Part shown: positions 9,734 to 16,758 of the stretch, one piece after another
Layout of the letters: each line of letters opens with the position of its first letter
Position numbering within the stretch: the first letter of the stretch is position 1
Origin: Acidimicrobiia bacterium UBA5794
GTDB taxonomy: Bacteria; Actinomycetota; Acidimicrobiia; Spongiisociales; UBA5794
NCBI GenBank assembly: GCA_002418265.1
Contig: DIDS01000033.1
Location: 106,966 to 170,965, forward strand
Direction: 5' to 3'
DNA length: 64,000 nucleotides
Notes under the pieces: model-generated
The model's database searches: none
What the model was told of the DNA's origin: nothing
Seen by the model: the letters and a program-made list of their open reading frames with translations, nothing else
Program-made: the position numbers and the translations under genes

Positions 9734-10249
9734 TCAGTCCGTGGGTTCGGCGCGCCTGCGGTAAGTGTCGTAGATCTCCCCGCTGGGGTGACGGGCGTAG
9801 TCGTACACGACGTGGGTTCGAGCAAAATGGTCGTGCCATGCCCGGCGTTCGTCGTCAATGATCACCCACACATAGCCGATCCAAAACGCAAGAGCCGATA
9901 CGCCGTAGCCGAGAAACCGGATGATCGATCGCCCGATCGATGGTGGCAGACCGTCTCGTCCGATGACCCTGAGACCCATGAACCACTTGCCGACTGTGCG
10001 GCCGGTGAGGGACCAAAACATCGTGTAGTAGGCGCCAAAGATGAACGGAATCATCCAGACATAGATCACGGTCATGTCGACGGTCGGTTGAAGCCCCATC
10101 CCTTGGAGCGCAGCATCGATGAGTGTCGACACGCCGCCCCCGATCGCCACGATCGCTGCAACGATGGCAAGGTCGATGATGAAGGCAAACATCCGGGTTA
10201 CGAAGCCTGCTGCCCGGTCCTGGAGGACGTGGAAGTCGTCCTTCCTCAT
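9734..10249 (-). CDS. RDD family membrane protein
   Basis: This 171 aa integral membrane protein has the RDD family signature: an N-terminal RAAGFVTRMFAFIIDLAI helix with Arg and Asp in the first membrane segment, a second segment near residues 60-80, and the conserved GRTVGKWFMGLRVI turn. The C-terminal tail is soluble and charged. The function of most RDD proteins is unknown; some are Na+/H+ antiporters or partner with secreted or signalling proteins. Its ATG overlaps the stop codon of the 225 aa gene upstream (ATGA), so the two are translationally coupled and probably work together. Confidence 0.88.
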   Translation of the reverse strand: MRKDDFHVLQDRAAGFVTRMFAFIIDLAIVAAIVAIGGGVSTLIDAALQGMGLQPTVDMTVIYVWMIPFIFGAYYTMFWSLTGRTVGKWFMGLRVIGRDGLPPSIGRSIIRFLGYGVSALAFWIGYVWVIIDDERRAWHDHFARTHVVYDYARHPSGEIYDTYRRRAEPTD

Positions 10250-10923
10250 TCGGTTCGTGGCACCGGCATCGGAGGGATCCCGCGCTTCTCCCTACCAAGC
10301 AATCGTCTGAAGACTCCCTCGGTCAGTCCGTCAGCGGCGGCGCCGGTCTCCCTTATCTCACGAACCGCCGACCCTGTGATCCCGAGTGTCTGCTCCCGCA
10401 CGAGCTCGCCGAGTTCTTCGGACGTTCCGAGGTAGCCCATGATTCCGTCGACCGACTGCTCGAAAACCTGCACCGCAAGGAGTCGACCGCGGGCGTACTC
10501 ACCGGTGCCCACCGACGTGAGGCGCTCGCGTTCCTCGGCTATCGCCGTCAGCAACGGCTCGGTGAGTCCTTCGACGAATCCTGCGATCCCCGTGGTCTTG
10601 GCAACAAAGGCTCCCGTATCCCACGCGACGCCCGCGGCTCGGGTGATCGGGTAGGTCATCTTTGACGCGGAGTTTGCGATCTGCCGGGCCTGGCGTGGAA
10701 GCTCCGATATCCAACCCACCATGGCCATGAGGGTTGGATCTGCATGGATGGGTGAGATCTGGGTCGAATCGGGGTCGCTATCGGCTTCATCGAGTGCCCG
10801 GGACAGGGTCATGAGTCGATCGATGCCCTCACCGATTCCACCGACGACAAGGCGAACAATCGTCTTGTGGGCATCGCCCGGATCGACGGGCTCTTGTGAT
10901 GCATCGGTGCGCTGGGAGGTCAT
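10246..10923 (-). CDS. Conserved hypothetical protein, partner of RDD protein
   Basis: I do not recognise this 225 aa protein. It has no signal peptide or clear transmembrane helix. A central segment rich in small residues (KMTYPITRAAGVAWDTGAFVAKTTGIAGF) may associate with the membrane, and the rest is predicted to be mostly helical. It starts at an ATG only six bases after a TAGTGT hexamer (10930-10935), so the mRNA may be leaderless. It is coupled by an ATGA overlap to the RDD membrane protein downstream, which suggests a joint membrane-related role. It is divergent from the tRNA cluster. Confidence 0.7.
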   Translation of the reverse strand: MTSQRTDASQEPVDPGDAHKTIVRLVVGGIGEGIDRLMTLSRALDEADSDPDSTQISPIHADPTLMAMVGWISELPRQARQIANSASKMTYPITRAAGVAWDTGAFVAKTTGIAGFVEGLTEPLLTAIAEERERLTSVGTGEYARGRLLAVQVFEQSVDGIMGYLGTSEELGELVREQTLGITGSAVREIRETGAAADGLTEGVFRRLLGREKRGIPPMPVPRTE

Positions 10924-10929
10924 GACGAG

Positions 10930-10935
10930 ACACTA
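10930..10935 (-). promoter_or_regulatory. Candidate leaderless -10 box (TAGTGT)
   Basis: The hexamer lies six bases upstream of the ATG at 10923 with no Shine-Dalgarno sequence between them. The transcript would start at or next to the start codon. Confidence 0.5.
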
Positions 10936-11033
10936 CCGCCCCGTGCAAGGAGAGGTACTCATCCGTGGTCCCGCGAGGGCTGCCAGAGTGCGAGGGGAGA
11001 TATACTCGCAGGACCGTAGCCGGTCCAGGTCGA

Positions 11034-11039
11034 TACAAT
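11034..11039 (+). promoter_or_regulatory. Candidate -10 box (TACAAT) of tRNA cluster
   Basis: TACAAT lies 12 bases before tRNA-Glu. A weak -35-like GGACCG is 17 bases upstream and forms part of a perfect six-base inverted repeat (11011-11026, GGACCG/CGGTCC). A second hexamer, TATACT, is at 11001-11006. Confidence 0.5.
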
Positions 11040-11051
11040 GTCGGGCGCCCT

Positions 11052-11124
11052 GCCCCCATCGTCCAGAGGCCTAGGACTCCGCCCTTTCAAGGCGGCAACG
11101 GGGATTCGAATTCCCCTGGGGGCA
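11052..11124 (+). tRNA. tRNA-Glu (TTC)
   Basis: A full cloverleaf can be drawn: acceptor GCCCCCA pairs with TGGGGGC, the anticodon stem CCGCC/GGCGG encloses the loop CTTTCAA with anticodon TTC, and the T arm is GGGGA-TTCGAAT-TCCCC. The 3' CCA is not encoded. It heads a Glu-Asp-Phe tRNA cluster, an arrangement also known from mycobacteria. Confidence 0.97.
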
Positions 11125-11130
11125 CAACGC

Positions 11131-11208
11131 GGGGGCGTGGTGAAGTCTGGAGTTCACGCCGGCCTGTCAAGCCGGAGGTCGCGGGTTCAAATCCCGTCGC
11201 TCCCGCCA
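11131..11208 (+). tRNA. tRNA-Asp (GTC)
   Basis: Acceptor GGGGGCG pairs with CGCTCCC (one G-U pair). The anticodon stem CCGGC/GCCGG encloses the loop CTGTCAA with anticodon GTC. The T arm is GCGGG-TTCAAAT-CCCGT. The discriminator G is followed by an encoded CCA. It starts six bases after tRNA-Glu. Confidence 0.97.
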
Positions 11209-11225
11209 GAACAACGCTTGAGATC

Positions 11226-11249
11226 TTGCCCGATGTTCGCATCGGGCAA
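11226..11249 (+). other. Perfect UUCG-capped hairpin between tRNA-Asp and tRNA-Phe
   Basis: A ten-base stem (TTGCCCGATG / CATCGGGCAA) closes on the very stable TTCG tetraloop and is followed by GGTTTT. It may partly terminate transcription after tRNA-Asp or guide processing of the tRNA precursor. Confidence 0.7.
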
Positions 11250-11263
11250 GGTTTTGGGTGCTT

Positions 11264-11336
11264 GGTCAGGTAGCTCAGTTGGTAGAGCACCGGTCTGAAA
11301 AACCGGGGGTCGGCGGTTCGAGACCGCCCCTGACCA
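11264..11336 (+). tRNA. tRNA-Phe (GAA)
   Basis: Acceptor GGTCAGG pairs with CCTGACC. The D arm is GCTC-AGTTGGTA-GAGC. The anticodon stem CCGGT/ACCGG encloses CTGAAAA with anticodon GAA. The T arm is GGCGG-TTCGAGA-CCGCC. The discriminator is A; a complete CCA is not encoded. Confidence 0.97.
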
Positions 11337-11416
11337 CCGACCATACCCCCCGTCCTGAGTGGTATCTGCAGCGTTGGATCGCCTGTGCATCCCCAATACT
11401 TTTGGGTGGCTTGTAT

Positions 11417-11435
11417 CAGCTCCGGCTGTCTTTTT
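11417..11435 (+). terminator. Possible weak intrinsic terminator after tRNA cluster
   Basis: A short CAGC/GCTG stem with loop TCCG is followed by TC and five T residues. The stem is only four pairs. It overlaps the 3' end region of the opposing gene that ends at 11448. Confidence 0.3.
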
Positions 11436-11447
11436 CGTGCCAGGGAA

Positions 11448-12440
11448 TCATTGCCTTGATTCGTTGAGTTGCGTAAGTCTCTTGTGCAATTCGAGGAGAC
11501 GACGGACGGCTGCATCCCTGCCGGAGTTGGCGCTCGCAAGCCTGTCTCGGAGCTCGTCTGCGTCATCTGATGCGGTTTCAAGTGCAGATGTGAGGGTCGC
11601 GATCTCGGCTTCGAACGCCGCAATGGTTTGTTGCATATCCCGAATGGCAGACTCCATCCACTCAGATTCCGTCCACTCGTCATTGATGATGGTTCCAAAG
11701 AACTCGACCTCACCAATGGCGAGTTCGAGGAACGGTGGAGCGTCGCCCACCGCTTCGGCTGGCCAGACGGAGAGGACTCGAATCACGAGGGGACCATCGT
11801 GGAGAGCGCCGACGGGGATGGTGAACGGCTCCGTCGTGTCTGGAGCTGTCGCCTTCAGATGCATCGAGCCACTAGCCGTGTGGTATTCGACCTCAATGTC
11901 CTTGATGCGGGCGTTCCGTTTGAAACTCCTTGGATCCCTCAGATCGTCGCGGTTGTATATGACGATCGTGTCGAGGAACACACGTTCACCGAATTCGAAG
12001 GTCAAGACGGCACCTTCTCCACTGAGACTGGCATCGTTCCATGAAATGGCGGGGTCACCATCGATGAGATTCTCGGCTGCGAAGGCGGGTGACAGCTCCG
12101 ACGATGCGGTGACCCTGTCGACAGTGAGCTTGCGAACAGCGTCAGCAGACTGGGTGACGAATGCGGTCGTGGGCGGAGTCGTCTCATCAGCCACCGGAGG
12201 TAGCTGTTCATTCACCGAACCGTCGAACGTGTTGGAAGATGGACCGGAGATGGCACTGAATACCAGCGCGGTTCCACCAACGAGCAGGATCGTGGCGGCA
12301 AAGGCTGCCGCAACCAAAGTTGCGCGACCAAGGCCTCGCCGAGGGGTGGCGATGTCGTTCCAGTGTCGATCTGCCAACGTGGCAGATGCATCACGGATTT
12401 CGGCTGCCGTACGTTCCAGCAGTGTGTCGATATTGCTCAT
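11448..12440 (-). CDS. Membrane-anchored discoidin-like protein coupled to ECF sigma factor
   Basis: The 330 aa protein has a cytosolic N-terminus (about residues 1-40), one transmembrane helix (ATLVAAAFAATILLVGGTAL, about 43-62), and an extracytoplasmic region. That region resembles an F5/8 type C (discoidin or NADase-type glycan-binding) beta-sandwich: SSELSPAFAAENLIDGDPAISW, then TFEFGERVFLDTIVIYN. A C-terminal coiled coil of about 70 residues follows. The ATG at 12440 overlaps the sigma factor stop (ATGA). Position, topology and coupling suggest an anti-sigma factor or surface sensor that controls the sigma factor, but no classical zinc anti-sigma motif is visible. The N-terminal helices (IDTLLERTAAEIRDASATLAD) could be the sigma-binding part. 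Confidence 0.75.
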   Translation of the reverse strand: MSNIDTLLERTAAEIRDASATLADRHWNDIATPRRGLGRATLVAAAFAATILLVGGTALVFSAISGPSSNTFDGSVNEQLPPVADETTPPTTAFVTQSADAVRKLTVDRVTASSELSPAFAAENLIDGDPAISWNDASLSGEGAVLTFEFGERVFLDTIVIYNRDDLRDPRSFKRNARIKDIEVEYHTASGSMHLKATAPDTTEPFTIPVGALHDGPLVIRVLSVWPAEAVGDAPPFLELAIGEVEFFGTIINDEWTESEWMESAIRDMQQTIAAFEAEIATLTSALETASDDADELRDRLASANSGRDAAVRRLLELHKRLTQLNESRQ

Positions 12441-12994
12441 GGTGTCTCCTCGGTGCCCAATCGATGCGCCAACGTCGATTTGGCGCGTCGCAGGTGGGTA
12501 TTGACGGTGTCTTTCGAGCAGCCGAGAACCTCGCCGATCTCCTCGAAGGTCAGCTGGTCGATGAAGCGGAGGGCGACAACCTGGCGCTGTCGTCGTGGGA
12601 GTTTGCGGACCGCGTCCCATACATGTTCGGTCTCGGCAGAGACAGAAGGGAAGTTGGCGTGACGTGGCTCGCTGCCGAGGCGGGCCAGTGCCCGAACACC
12701 GCTCACCCGTCGCCGAATGACTCCAACCGACTTGTTGATGACCACGCGCCTCACCCACGTCGCGGGGTTGTCGAGGCGACCCACCCGATCCCAATCGCGA
12801 TACGCAGCGGCGAAAGCCTCCTGGGCAACATCCTCAGCAACCGTCCAACCCCTCGACGTTGCATAGGACAGTGAGACCATCGAACGGAATTCACGCTTGT
12901 AAAAGGTATCGAACGATTCGGGGGCATCGATCACAGAAGTCTCCGGGATCATGCTGTCTGGTTCGGGCGCGGCCGGATCGACAAGCTCTTTCAT
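12437..12994 (-). CDS. RNA polymerase sigma factor, ECF subfamily (SigE/SigM-like)
   Basis: This protein directs RNA polymerase to a specific promoter set. Region 2 is seen as YATSRGWTVAEDVAQEAFAAAYRDWDRV followed by NPATWVRRVVINK. Region 4 is the LPRRQRQVVALRFIDQLTFEEIGEVLGCSKDTVNTHLRRA helix-turn-helix. With the ATG at 12994 it is 185 aa, normal for ECF factors. A GTG at 13072 would give 211 aa, but the extra N-terminus looks unlike protein and covers a perfect hairpin at 13008-13022, so I prefer 12994. There is no strong Shine-Dalgarno sequence. It is coupled to the downstream membrane protein, its likely regulator. Confidence 0.9.
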   Translation of the reverse strand: MKELVDPAAPEPDSMIPETSVIDAPESFDTFYKREFRSMVSLSYATSRGWTVAEDVAQEAFAAAYRDWDRVGRLDNPATWVRRVVINKSVGVIRRRVSGVRALARLGSEPRHANFPSVSAETEHVWDAVRKLPRRQRQVVALRFIDQLTFEEIGEVLGCSKDTVNTHLRRAKSTLAHRLGTEETP

Positions 12995-12999
12995 ACCCA

Positions 13000-13026
13000 A
13001 CACTCGTTTCAGGACACCTGAAGTGT
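13000..13026 (-). promoter_or_regulatory. Nested inverted repeat before ECF sigma gene
   Basis: The arms TTCAGG/CCTGAA around ACA (13008-13022) lie inside outer arms ACACT/AGTGT. The element ends six bases before the chosen start codon, so it could be an operator or an mRNA hairpin that limits sigma factor translation. Confidence 0.45.
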
Positions 13027-13153
13027 TACACGTCTTTCCCGCAACGTAGGAACCGCCTGTAGCGCCTGCCACTCGCGTGAAGTTTCTCAGCCGGTGCGCT
13101 AACTCGCTGCGCTCGTTTGTCCACGCTCAAGTGGGGATGGTGATGGAACCAAT

Positions 13154-13208
13154 CCCGTCCTCCCGCTTGCGGGGGGACGCGACGAGCAACGCGAGAAGCA
13201 GGGGGGCT
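13154..13208 (+). repeat. GC-rich dispersed palindromic repeat, copy 2
   Basis: Same plan as copy 1: GTCCTCCCGC, TTGCGGGGGGACGCG, then GCAGGGGGGC. It lies in the gap between the sigma factor and the microcompartment operon and separates the two. Nothing else was seen in this 270-base gap. Confidence 0.75.
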
Positions 13209-13264
13209 CCCCCATGGTGCCAAACGATGCGAGGGAACCGATCACAGTACTTCCGAGCCGATTC

Positions 13265-13612
13265 TCAGCCCTTGGGTCCATGCTCTCCGCACGCGCAGTT
13301 GCCCGACATGCGCTTGAGCACGGTTTGGGTCATGTCGTCCAACATTGAGGGATCTCCGCCGTAACGGGCGATCACCTTTGCCGTGACCTCTCTCGCCTTT
13401 GCCTCCAGCGACATTTCTCCGGTGGGCCGCCCCAGCGGGGATGTCGGGTTCGACGTCATGTTCACCGTGACGCCGAGAGCATCTGCCCGCTCACGCGCAA
13501 GTGGCGTGACGATCGAGCCGACGGGAACAAACAACTCGGAGCGGCCGGACTCTGCGGCCATCTCGATGTCGCCGGCCGAGACGACCCGCGTGTTGTGCAA
13601 ATCTCCCATCAT
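13265..13612 (-). CDS. Small microcompartment-operon protein with EutT/EutQ-like TPLARE motif
   Basis: This 115 aa protein is the last gene of the microcompartment operon. Residues 8-50 contain a motif, FVPVGSIVTPLARERADALGVTV, that I associate with proteins of other microcompartment pathways (N-terminal parts of EutT/EutQ-like proteins). A related stretch is found in the N-terminal extension of the dehydrogenase two genes upstream. The C-terminus has two close cysteines and a histidine (NCACGEH) that could bind metal or a cluster. An AGGAGG lies just upstream of two adjacent ATGs (13612 and 13609). Its exact role is unknown; a small adaptor, assembly factor or cofactor-binding protein are possibilities. 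Confidence 0.7.
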   Translation of the reverse strand: MMGDLHNTRVVSAGDIEMAAESGRSELFVPVGSIVTPLARERADALGVTVNMTSNPTSPLGRPTGEMSLEAKAREVTAKVIARYGGDPSMLDDMTQTVLKRMSGNCACGEHGPKG

Positions 13613-13621
13613 CCACCTCCT

Positions 13622-14938
13622 CTAGCTGTAGAAGCCGAAGGCGCGACAGACGCCCGATTCCGAGCACTTGCCACCAAGCGCCGTGTGTTCGACGTGTTCA
13701 ATCATGTGTTGCACCGACATGCCGCCCAAACCCAGACCCGAGACGGTACGCCCCTGCTCCCACCAGTCGATCGAGCACATGGCGCTCGCCAGATGGACCA
13801 TCGAGTCCACCGTAGGGGTCGGCACCCCGAGCACGCGACCAAAGTCAGCGATCGGAACGAGCGAGTTCGGGACATCATCAAGGATGTGGTTCTGAGCAAG
13901 GATGTGGCTCGGTGCCGTGAATCCCGCGATGTAGGGGTTTGCCCTGATGACGTCAAAGATGTTGTCACCAACAATGTGATAACTCTCTCGATACCAGTCA
14001 AGCAGGGACCACACCTCCTTGAGACCCAGGGCCCGTGCAACGGCCTGCTTCTCCTGATCGAGCTTGCCCATGATGAGCGTGGCAATCGTTGGGGTGACCT
14101 GATCCTGGTAGAACTTGAGTGGCTCGCCGGCTGCCGTGCGCTCAAGTACCGACGTGTTCAAGAGGACCGTACCCGGGTGCACCACCGGCGCCACGTTGTT
14201 GAGGCCGGTCTCCAACACATTTTGGGCAGGTTCGATCTGGGGATAGAGATCGCGTAGCGGCTCCATCATCAGATCGTTGTCCGATGCGGGAAGCGCCGCC
14301 GCCCGCATCCGGAACTTCTCCTTGAGAATTTTGACCGTGTAGGCGTCCGTGCGCTCGGCGGCATAGATGAAGGTCTGGGTCTCACCGAGCACGATCCTCG
14401 CCGAACAGGCAAACCGGGTCAGGGTGCGAGCAAACTCCAGCGAGCCGCCGGTACGACCCGGATTCAACACCACCACTTGACCGTCGCGTAGCAGCGGTGC
14501 CAACATTGAGGCATAGGGCTTGTGCGACATCGCCGGGGCACAGATCATGATCAGATCTGCTCCCTTGACGGCAACATCGAGGCTGCGGGTGACCTTTGCG
14601 ATCTTCCCGAACCCGCTTACCTCGGAACCGATGATCGATACCCCACCCTTCTCCTCGATCGGTTCCACCTCCCACGAAAACGGCGACCATATTGTGATCT
14701 CGTATCCGAGGATCGCCATGTGGCCGGCCATCGCCATGCCGCCGTTCCCCCCACCGAGGATCGACACCTTGAGCGTGTCCGCCCTGTGGGCACGCCGCGA
14801 TGGGTCCACGGCACGCTCAAAACCTGATGCATACGTGGCCTGGGCCTTTGTCCCACCGCCCGTCGCTGACCCACCACTCGTACCTTGCCAAGTCTGCAAC
14901 TCGTCGAGTATGTCTGAGTACATCTGCTCATTGTCCAT
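13622..14938 (-). CDS. Opine-dehydrogenase-like NAD(P) oxidoreductase with probable encapsulation peptide
   Basis: Members of the NAD/NADP octopine/nopaline dehydrogenase family make or split N-(carboxyalkyl) amino acids. The Rossmann fold starts at residue 57 (KVSILGGGNGGMAMAGH) and the C-terminal opine domain follows (ETGLNNVAPVVHPGT near residue 245). The first 55 residues are not part of the fold. Residues 1-17 (MDNEQMYSDILDELQTW) form a short amphipathic helix, and residues 18-55 are a Gly/Ser/Ala-rich linker. This is the typical build of a peptide that targets cargo into a microcompartment. The ATG at 14938 has GGAGG five bases upstream. In this operon it could oxidise an N-alkylglutamate to aldehyde and glutamate, an inference from context. 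Confidence 0.82.
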   Translation of the reverse strand: MDNEQMYSDILDELQTWQGTSGGSATGGGTKAQATYASGFERAVDPSRRAHRADTLKVSILGGGNGGMAMAGHMAILGYEITIWSPFSWEVEPIEEKGGVSIIGSEVSGFGKIAKVTRSLDVAVKGADLIMICAPAMSHKPYASMLAPLLRDGQVVVLNPGRTGGSLEFARTLTRFACSARIVLGETQTFIYAAERTDAYTVKILKEKFRMRAAALPASDNDLMMEPLRDLYPQIEPAQNVLETGLNNVAPVVHPGTVLLNTSVLERTAAGEPLKFYQDQVTPTIATLIMGKLDQEKQAVARALGLKEVWSLLDWYRESYHIVGDNIFDVIRANPYIAGFTAPSHILAQNHILDDVPNSLVPIADFGRVLGVPTPTVDSMVHLASAMCSIDWWEQGRTVSGLGLGGMSVQHMIEHVEHTALGGKCSESGVCRAFGFYS

Positions 14939-14962
14939 GGTCACCTCCAAAACACCAATTGA

Positions 14963-16135
14963 TCAATTCTTCAGCCGTTCCTTGACGATGATCGCCGCCC
15001 GGCGGAGCGCTTCAAGCTCCTCCTGGGCCAACGGCAGCTCCACAATTTCTTCCAATCCTGCTCGCCCGAGACGAGTCGGGACACCTACCACCACATCCTC
15101 GATCCCATACTCACCTCGTAGCAGGACGGACACAGGCAGGAGATCCGAGACGGCTCCCCGCATCGCGTCAAGCATCTCAACAATGGAGTGTGCCGGTGCA
15201 ATGGAAGCCGATCCCGTACGACGTATTGCGACAATTCGGCCTCCACCCCCAACTGTCTCTTTGACACAGCGGTCTATTGCATCTTGTGGGAGCACCTCGG
15301 CAACGGGGCGGCCCTTGATGGTGGCATGCGAGAGAATTGGGACCATTTCATCGCCATGACTGCCAAGAGTGAATGCCGAAACGTCACGTGGATGAACGCC
15401 AGCGGCAGTCGCCAGAGACCATCGAAATCGGGAGGAATCCAGCGTTCCTGCCATTCCGAGCACCCGTTCCCGTGGAAGCTGGGTCGACCGGTACGCCTCG
15501 TACGTCATCTCGTCCAACGGATTGGTGACGATGACCAAGATCGCATCCGGGGCGTGTTCTTGAACGGCTTCAGCCACACCGCGCACAACTTTGGAATTGA
15601 TGTCACGCAGATCATCTCTCGACATCCCAGGAGATCGGGGTCTCCCAGCAGTAACCACAACCACATCGGCGTCTGCCAACAGATCAAGCGTCTCGCCACC
15701 GGTGCATCTGGTATCGGAACCCGTGATCCCCGATGCGTGCTCAATGTCAAGGGCAGTACTCGCTGCAAGCCCGGGTACGAGATCAATGAAGGCGAGCTCC
15801 CTCGCTGCCGCCCTTGCAGCGATCATGTGTCCGGCAGCGGCGCCCACGGCGCCACAACCGACCATCACAACCCGCCCAAAGGCGGTCGCGCTCAGATTCG
15901 TCACCGCCTCGGGTGTGACCCATTTCGGTGATCGACGCAGGAGAACGCGACTGACCGCGGTGCCGTGATCAGGCGCGTTGGGAGCCACAGTCTCAACGGG
16001 CTCTGAGACGACTCGCAAACCAAGCTGGGACACGAGATCCCGAGCGTACGGTGTGAGCAGGTCATCGGAGCCGACGACGAGCACATTGCTCCGGGCGGCC
16101 GAGGTCCTGACGTCGTGTTCCCCGATGACTCTCAC
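14963..16135 (-). CDS. Malate/lactate dehydrogenase family protein with N-terminal extension
   Basis: Residues 85-390 form a complete LDH/MDH enzyme. The NAD motif GCGAVG is at 93-98, the catalytic His is H260 (TLGSHGDE), and R236 lies in the LDSSRFR segment. The substrate-specificity position carries Arg (R167 in AGRPRSPGMSR), which favours malate/oxaloacetate over lactate/pyruvate. Residues 1-80 are extra and contain SDDLLTPYARDLVSQLGLRV, like the motif in the 115 aa protein of this operon. The GTG at 16135 overlaps the stop of the shell gene (GTGA). It may regenerate NAD+ for the aldehyde dehydrogenase inside or on the shell. Confidence 0.85.
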   Translation of the reverse strand: MRVIGEHDVRTSAARSNVLVVGSDDLLTPYARDLVSQLGLRVVSEPVETVAPNAPDHGTAVSRVLLRRSPKWVTPEAVTNLSATAFGRVVMVGCGAVGAAAGHMIAARAAARELAFIDLVPGLAASTALDIEHASGITGSDTRCTGGETLDLLADADVVVVTAGRPRSPGMSRDDLRDINSKVVRGVAEAVQEHAPDAILVIVTNPLDEMTYEAYRSTQLPRERVLGMAGTLDSSRFRWSLATAAGVHPRDVSAFTLGSHGDEMVPILSHATIKGRPVAEVLPQDAIDRCVKETVGGGGRIVAIRRTGSASIAPAHSIVEMLDAMRGAVSDLLPVSVLLRGEYGIEDVVVGVPTRLGRAGLEEIVELPLAQEELEALRRAAIIVKERLKN

Positions 16136-16758
16136 GAATTCCCGTCCATCCCCTCCAGAGCGGCGACCGCGGCGTCGATGGCTGCGCTGACGTTGTCTTC
16201 GGATCCGGCAATGAAGAGTCTCCCAAAGCGGCCAAGCGCTCTGACCTCGACGATGTCGACGTTGGCTGCCTTTTCTGCCTCGTTGGCAGCGAAGGCGATG
16301 TAGGCAGCCGGAGAACATTCCATGATCCCGAGGGTTTCACCCGGGATCACGAGGGAGCCTTGTCTCCAGATGTTGAGCAGCTTCGCTTGATGCGGTTCGA
16401 CCGAGGTGATCCGCTGAGTACTGTCAATTTGGGGCTTGATCCGATCGGATAGATTCGCACCAAGATGATCGAGGATTGCCTGACGGGCCATCGAGATTGC
16501 CGTGTTCACGGGAGACCTCAGCATGAAGAACCCGAACTCGCGCTCGACGATCTGTGATACGGACTCGATCTCGGCGGCCTTCAACGCAACATCAACGGCT
16601 CGGAACACCTCATTGCCGGGGGAGATCTCCCCCACAAGCAGGGTGTCTCCCTCAAGGGGGATCGAGCCTCTCACGGTCGCAGCGCTGTAGGCCGCGAATC
16701 GCGGCTGGAGTCGATCGATCTGCAGTAGCGCGCGGATCTCGGTCTTTTGTTGCGTCAT
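16132..16758 (-). CDS. Microcompartment shell protein, tandem BMC domains (BMC-T)
   Basis: The 208 aa protein holds two BMC domains. The first is about residues 7-100, with alpha-helical SPGNEVFRAVDVALKAA. The second is about residues 110-205, with IPGETLGIMECSPAAYIAFAANEAEKAANVDIVEV and GRLFIAGSEDNVSAAIDAAVAAL. Such tandem proteins form trimers that mimic hexamers and often carry a larger or gated pore for cofactors and bulky metabolites. No cysteine triad for a central Fe-S cluster is visible, unlike PduT. Its start overlaps the aldehyde dehydrogenase stop (ATGA) and its end overlaps the next gene, so shell and cargo are co-translated. Confidence 0.88.
   Translation of the reverse strand: MTQQKTEIRALLQIDRLQPRFAAYSAATVRGSIPLEGDTLLVGEISPGNEVFRAVDVALKAAEIESVSQIVEREFGFFMLRSPVNTAISMARQAILDHLGANLSDRIKPQIDSTQRITSVEPHQAKLLNIWRQGSLVIPGETLGIMECSPAAYIAFAANEAEKAANVDIVEVRALGRFGRLFIAGSEDNVSAAIDAAVAALEGMDGNS

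Noticed and set aside
11359..12504. Plus-strand open frame of 381 codons opposite the discoidin-like protein gene
   Set aside because: It is antisense to a supported gene with a membrane helix, a domain and translational coupling to the sigma factor. Its composition (Ser/Ala/Arg-rich) is that of a high-GC shadow.
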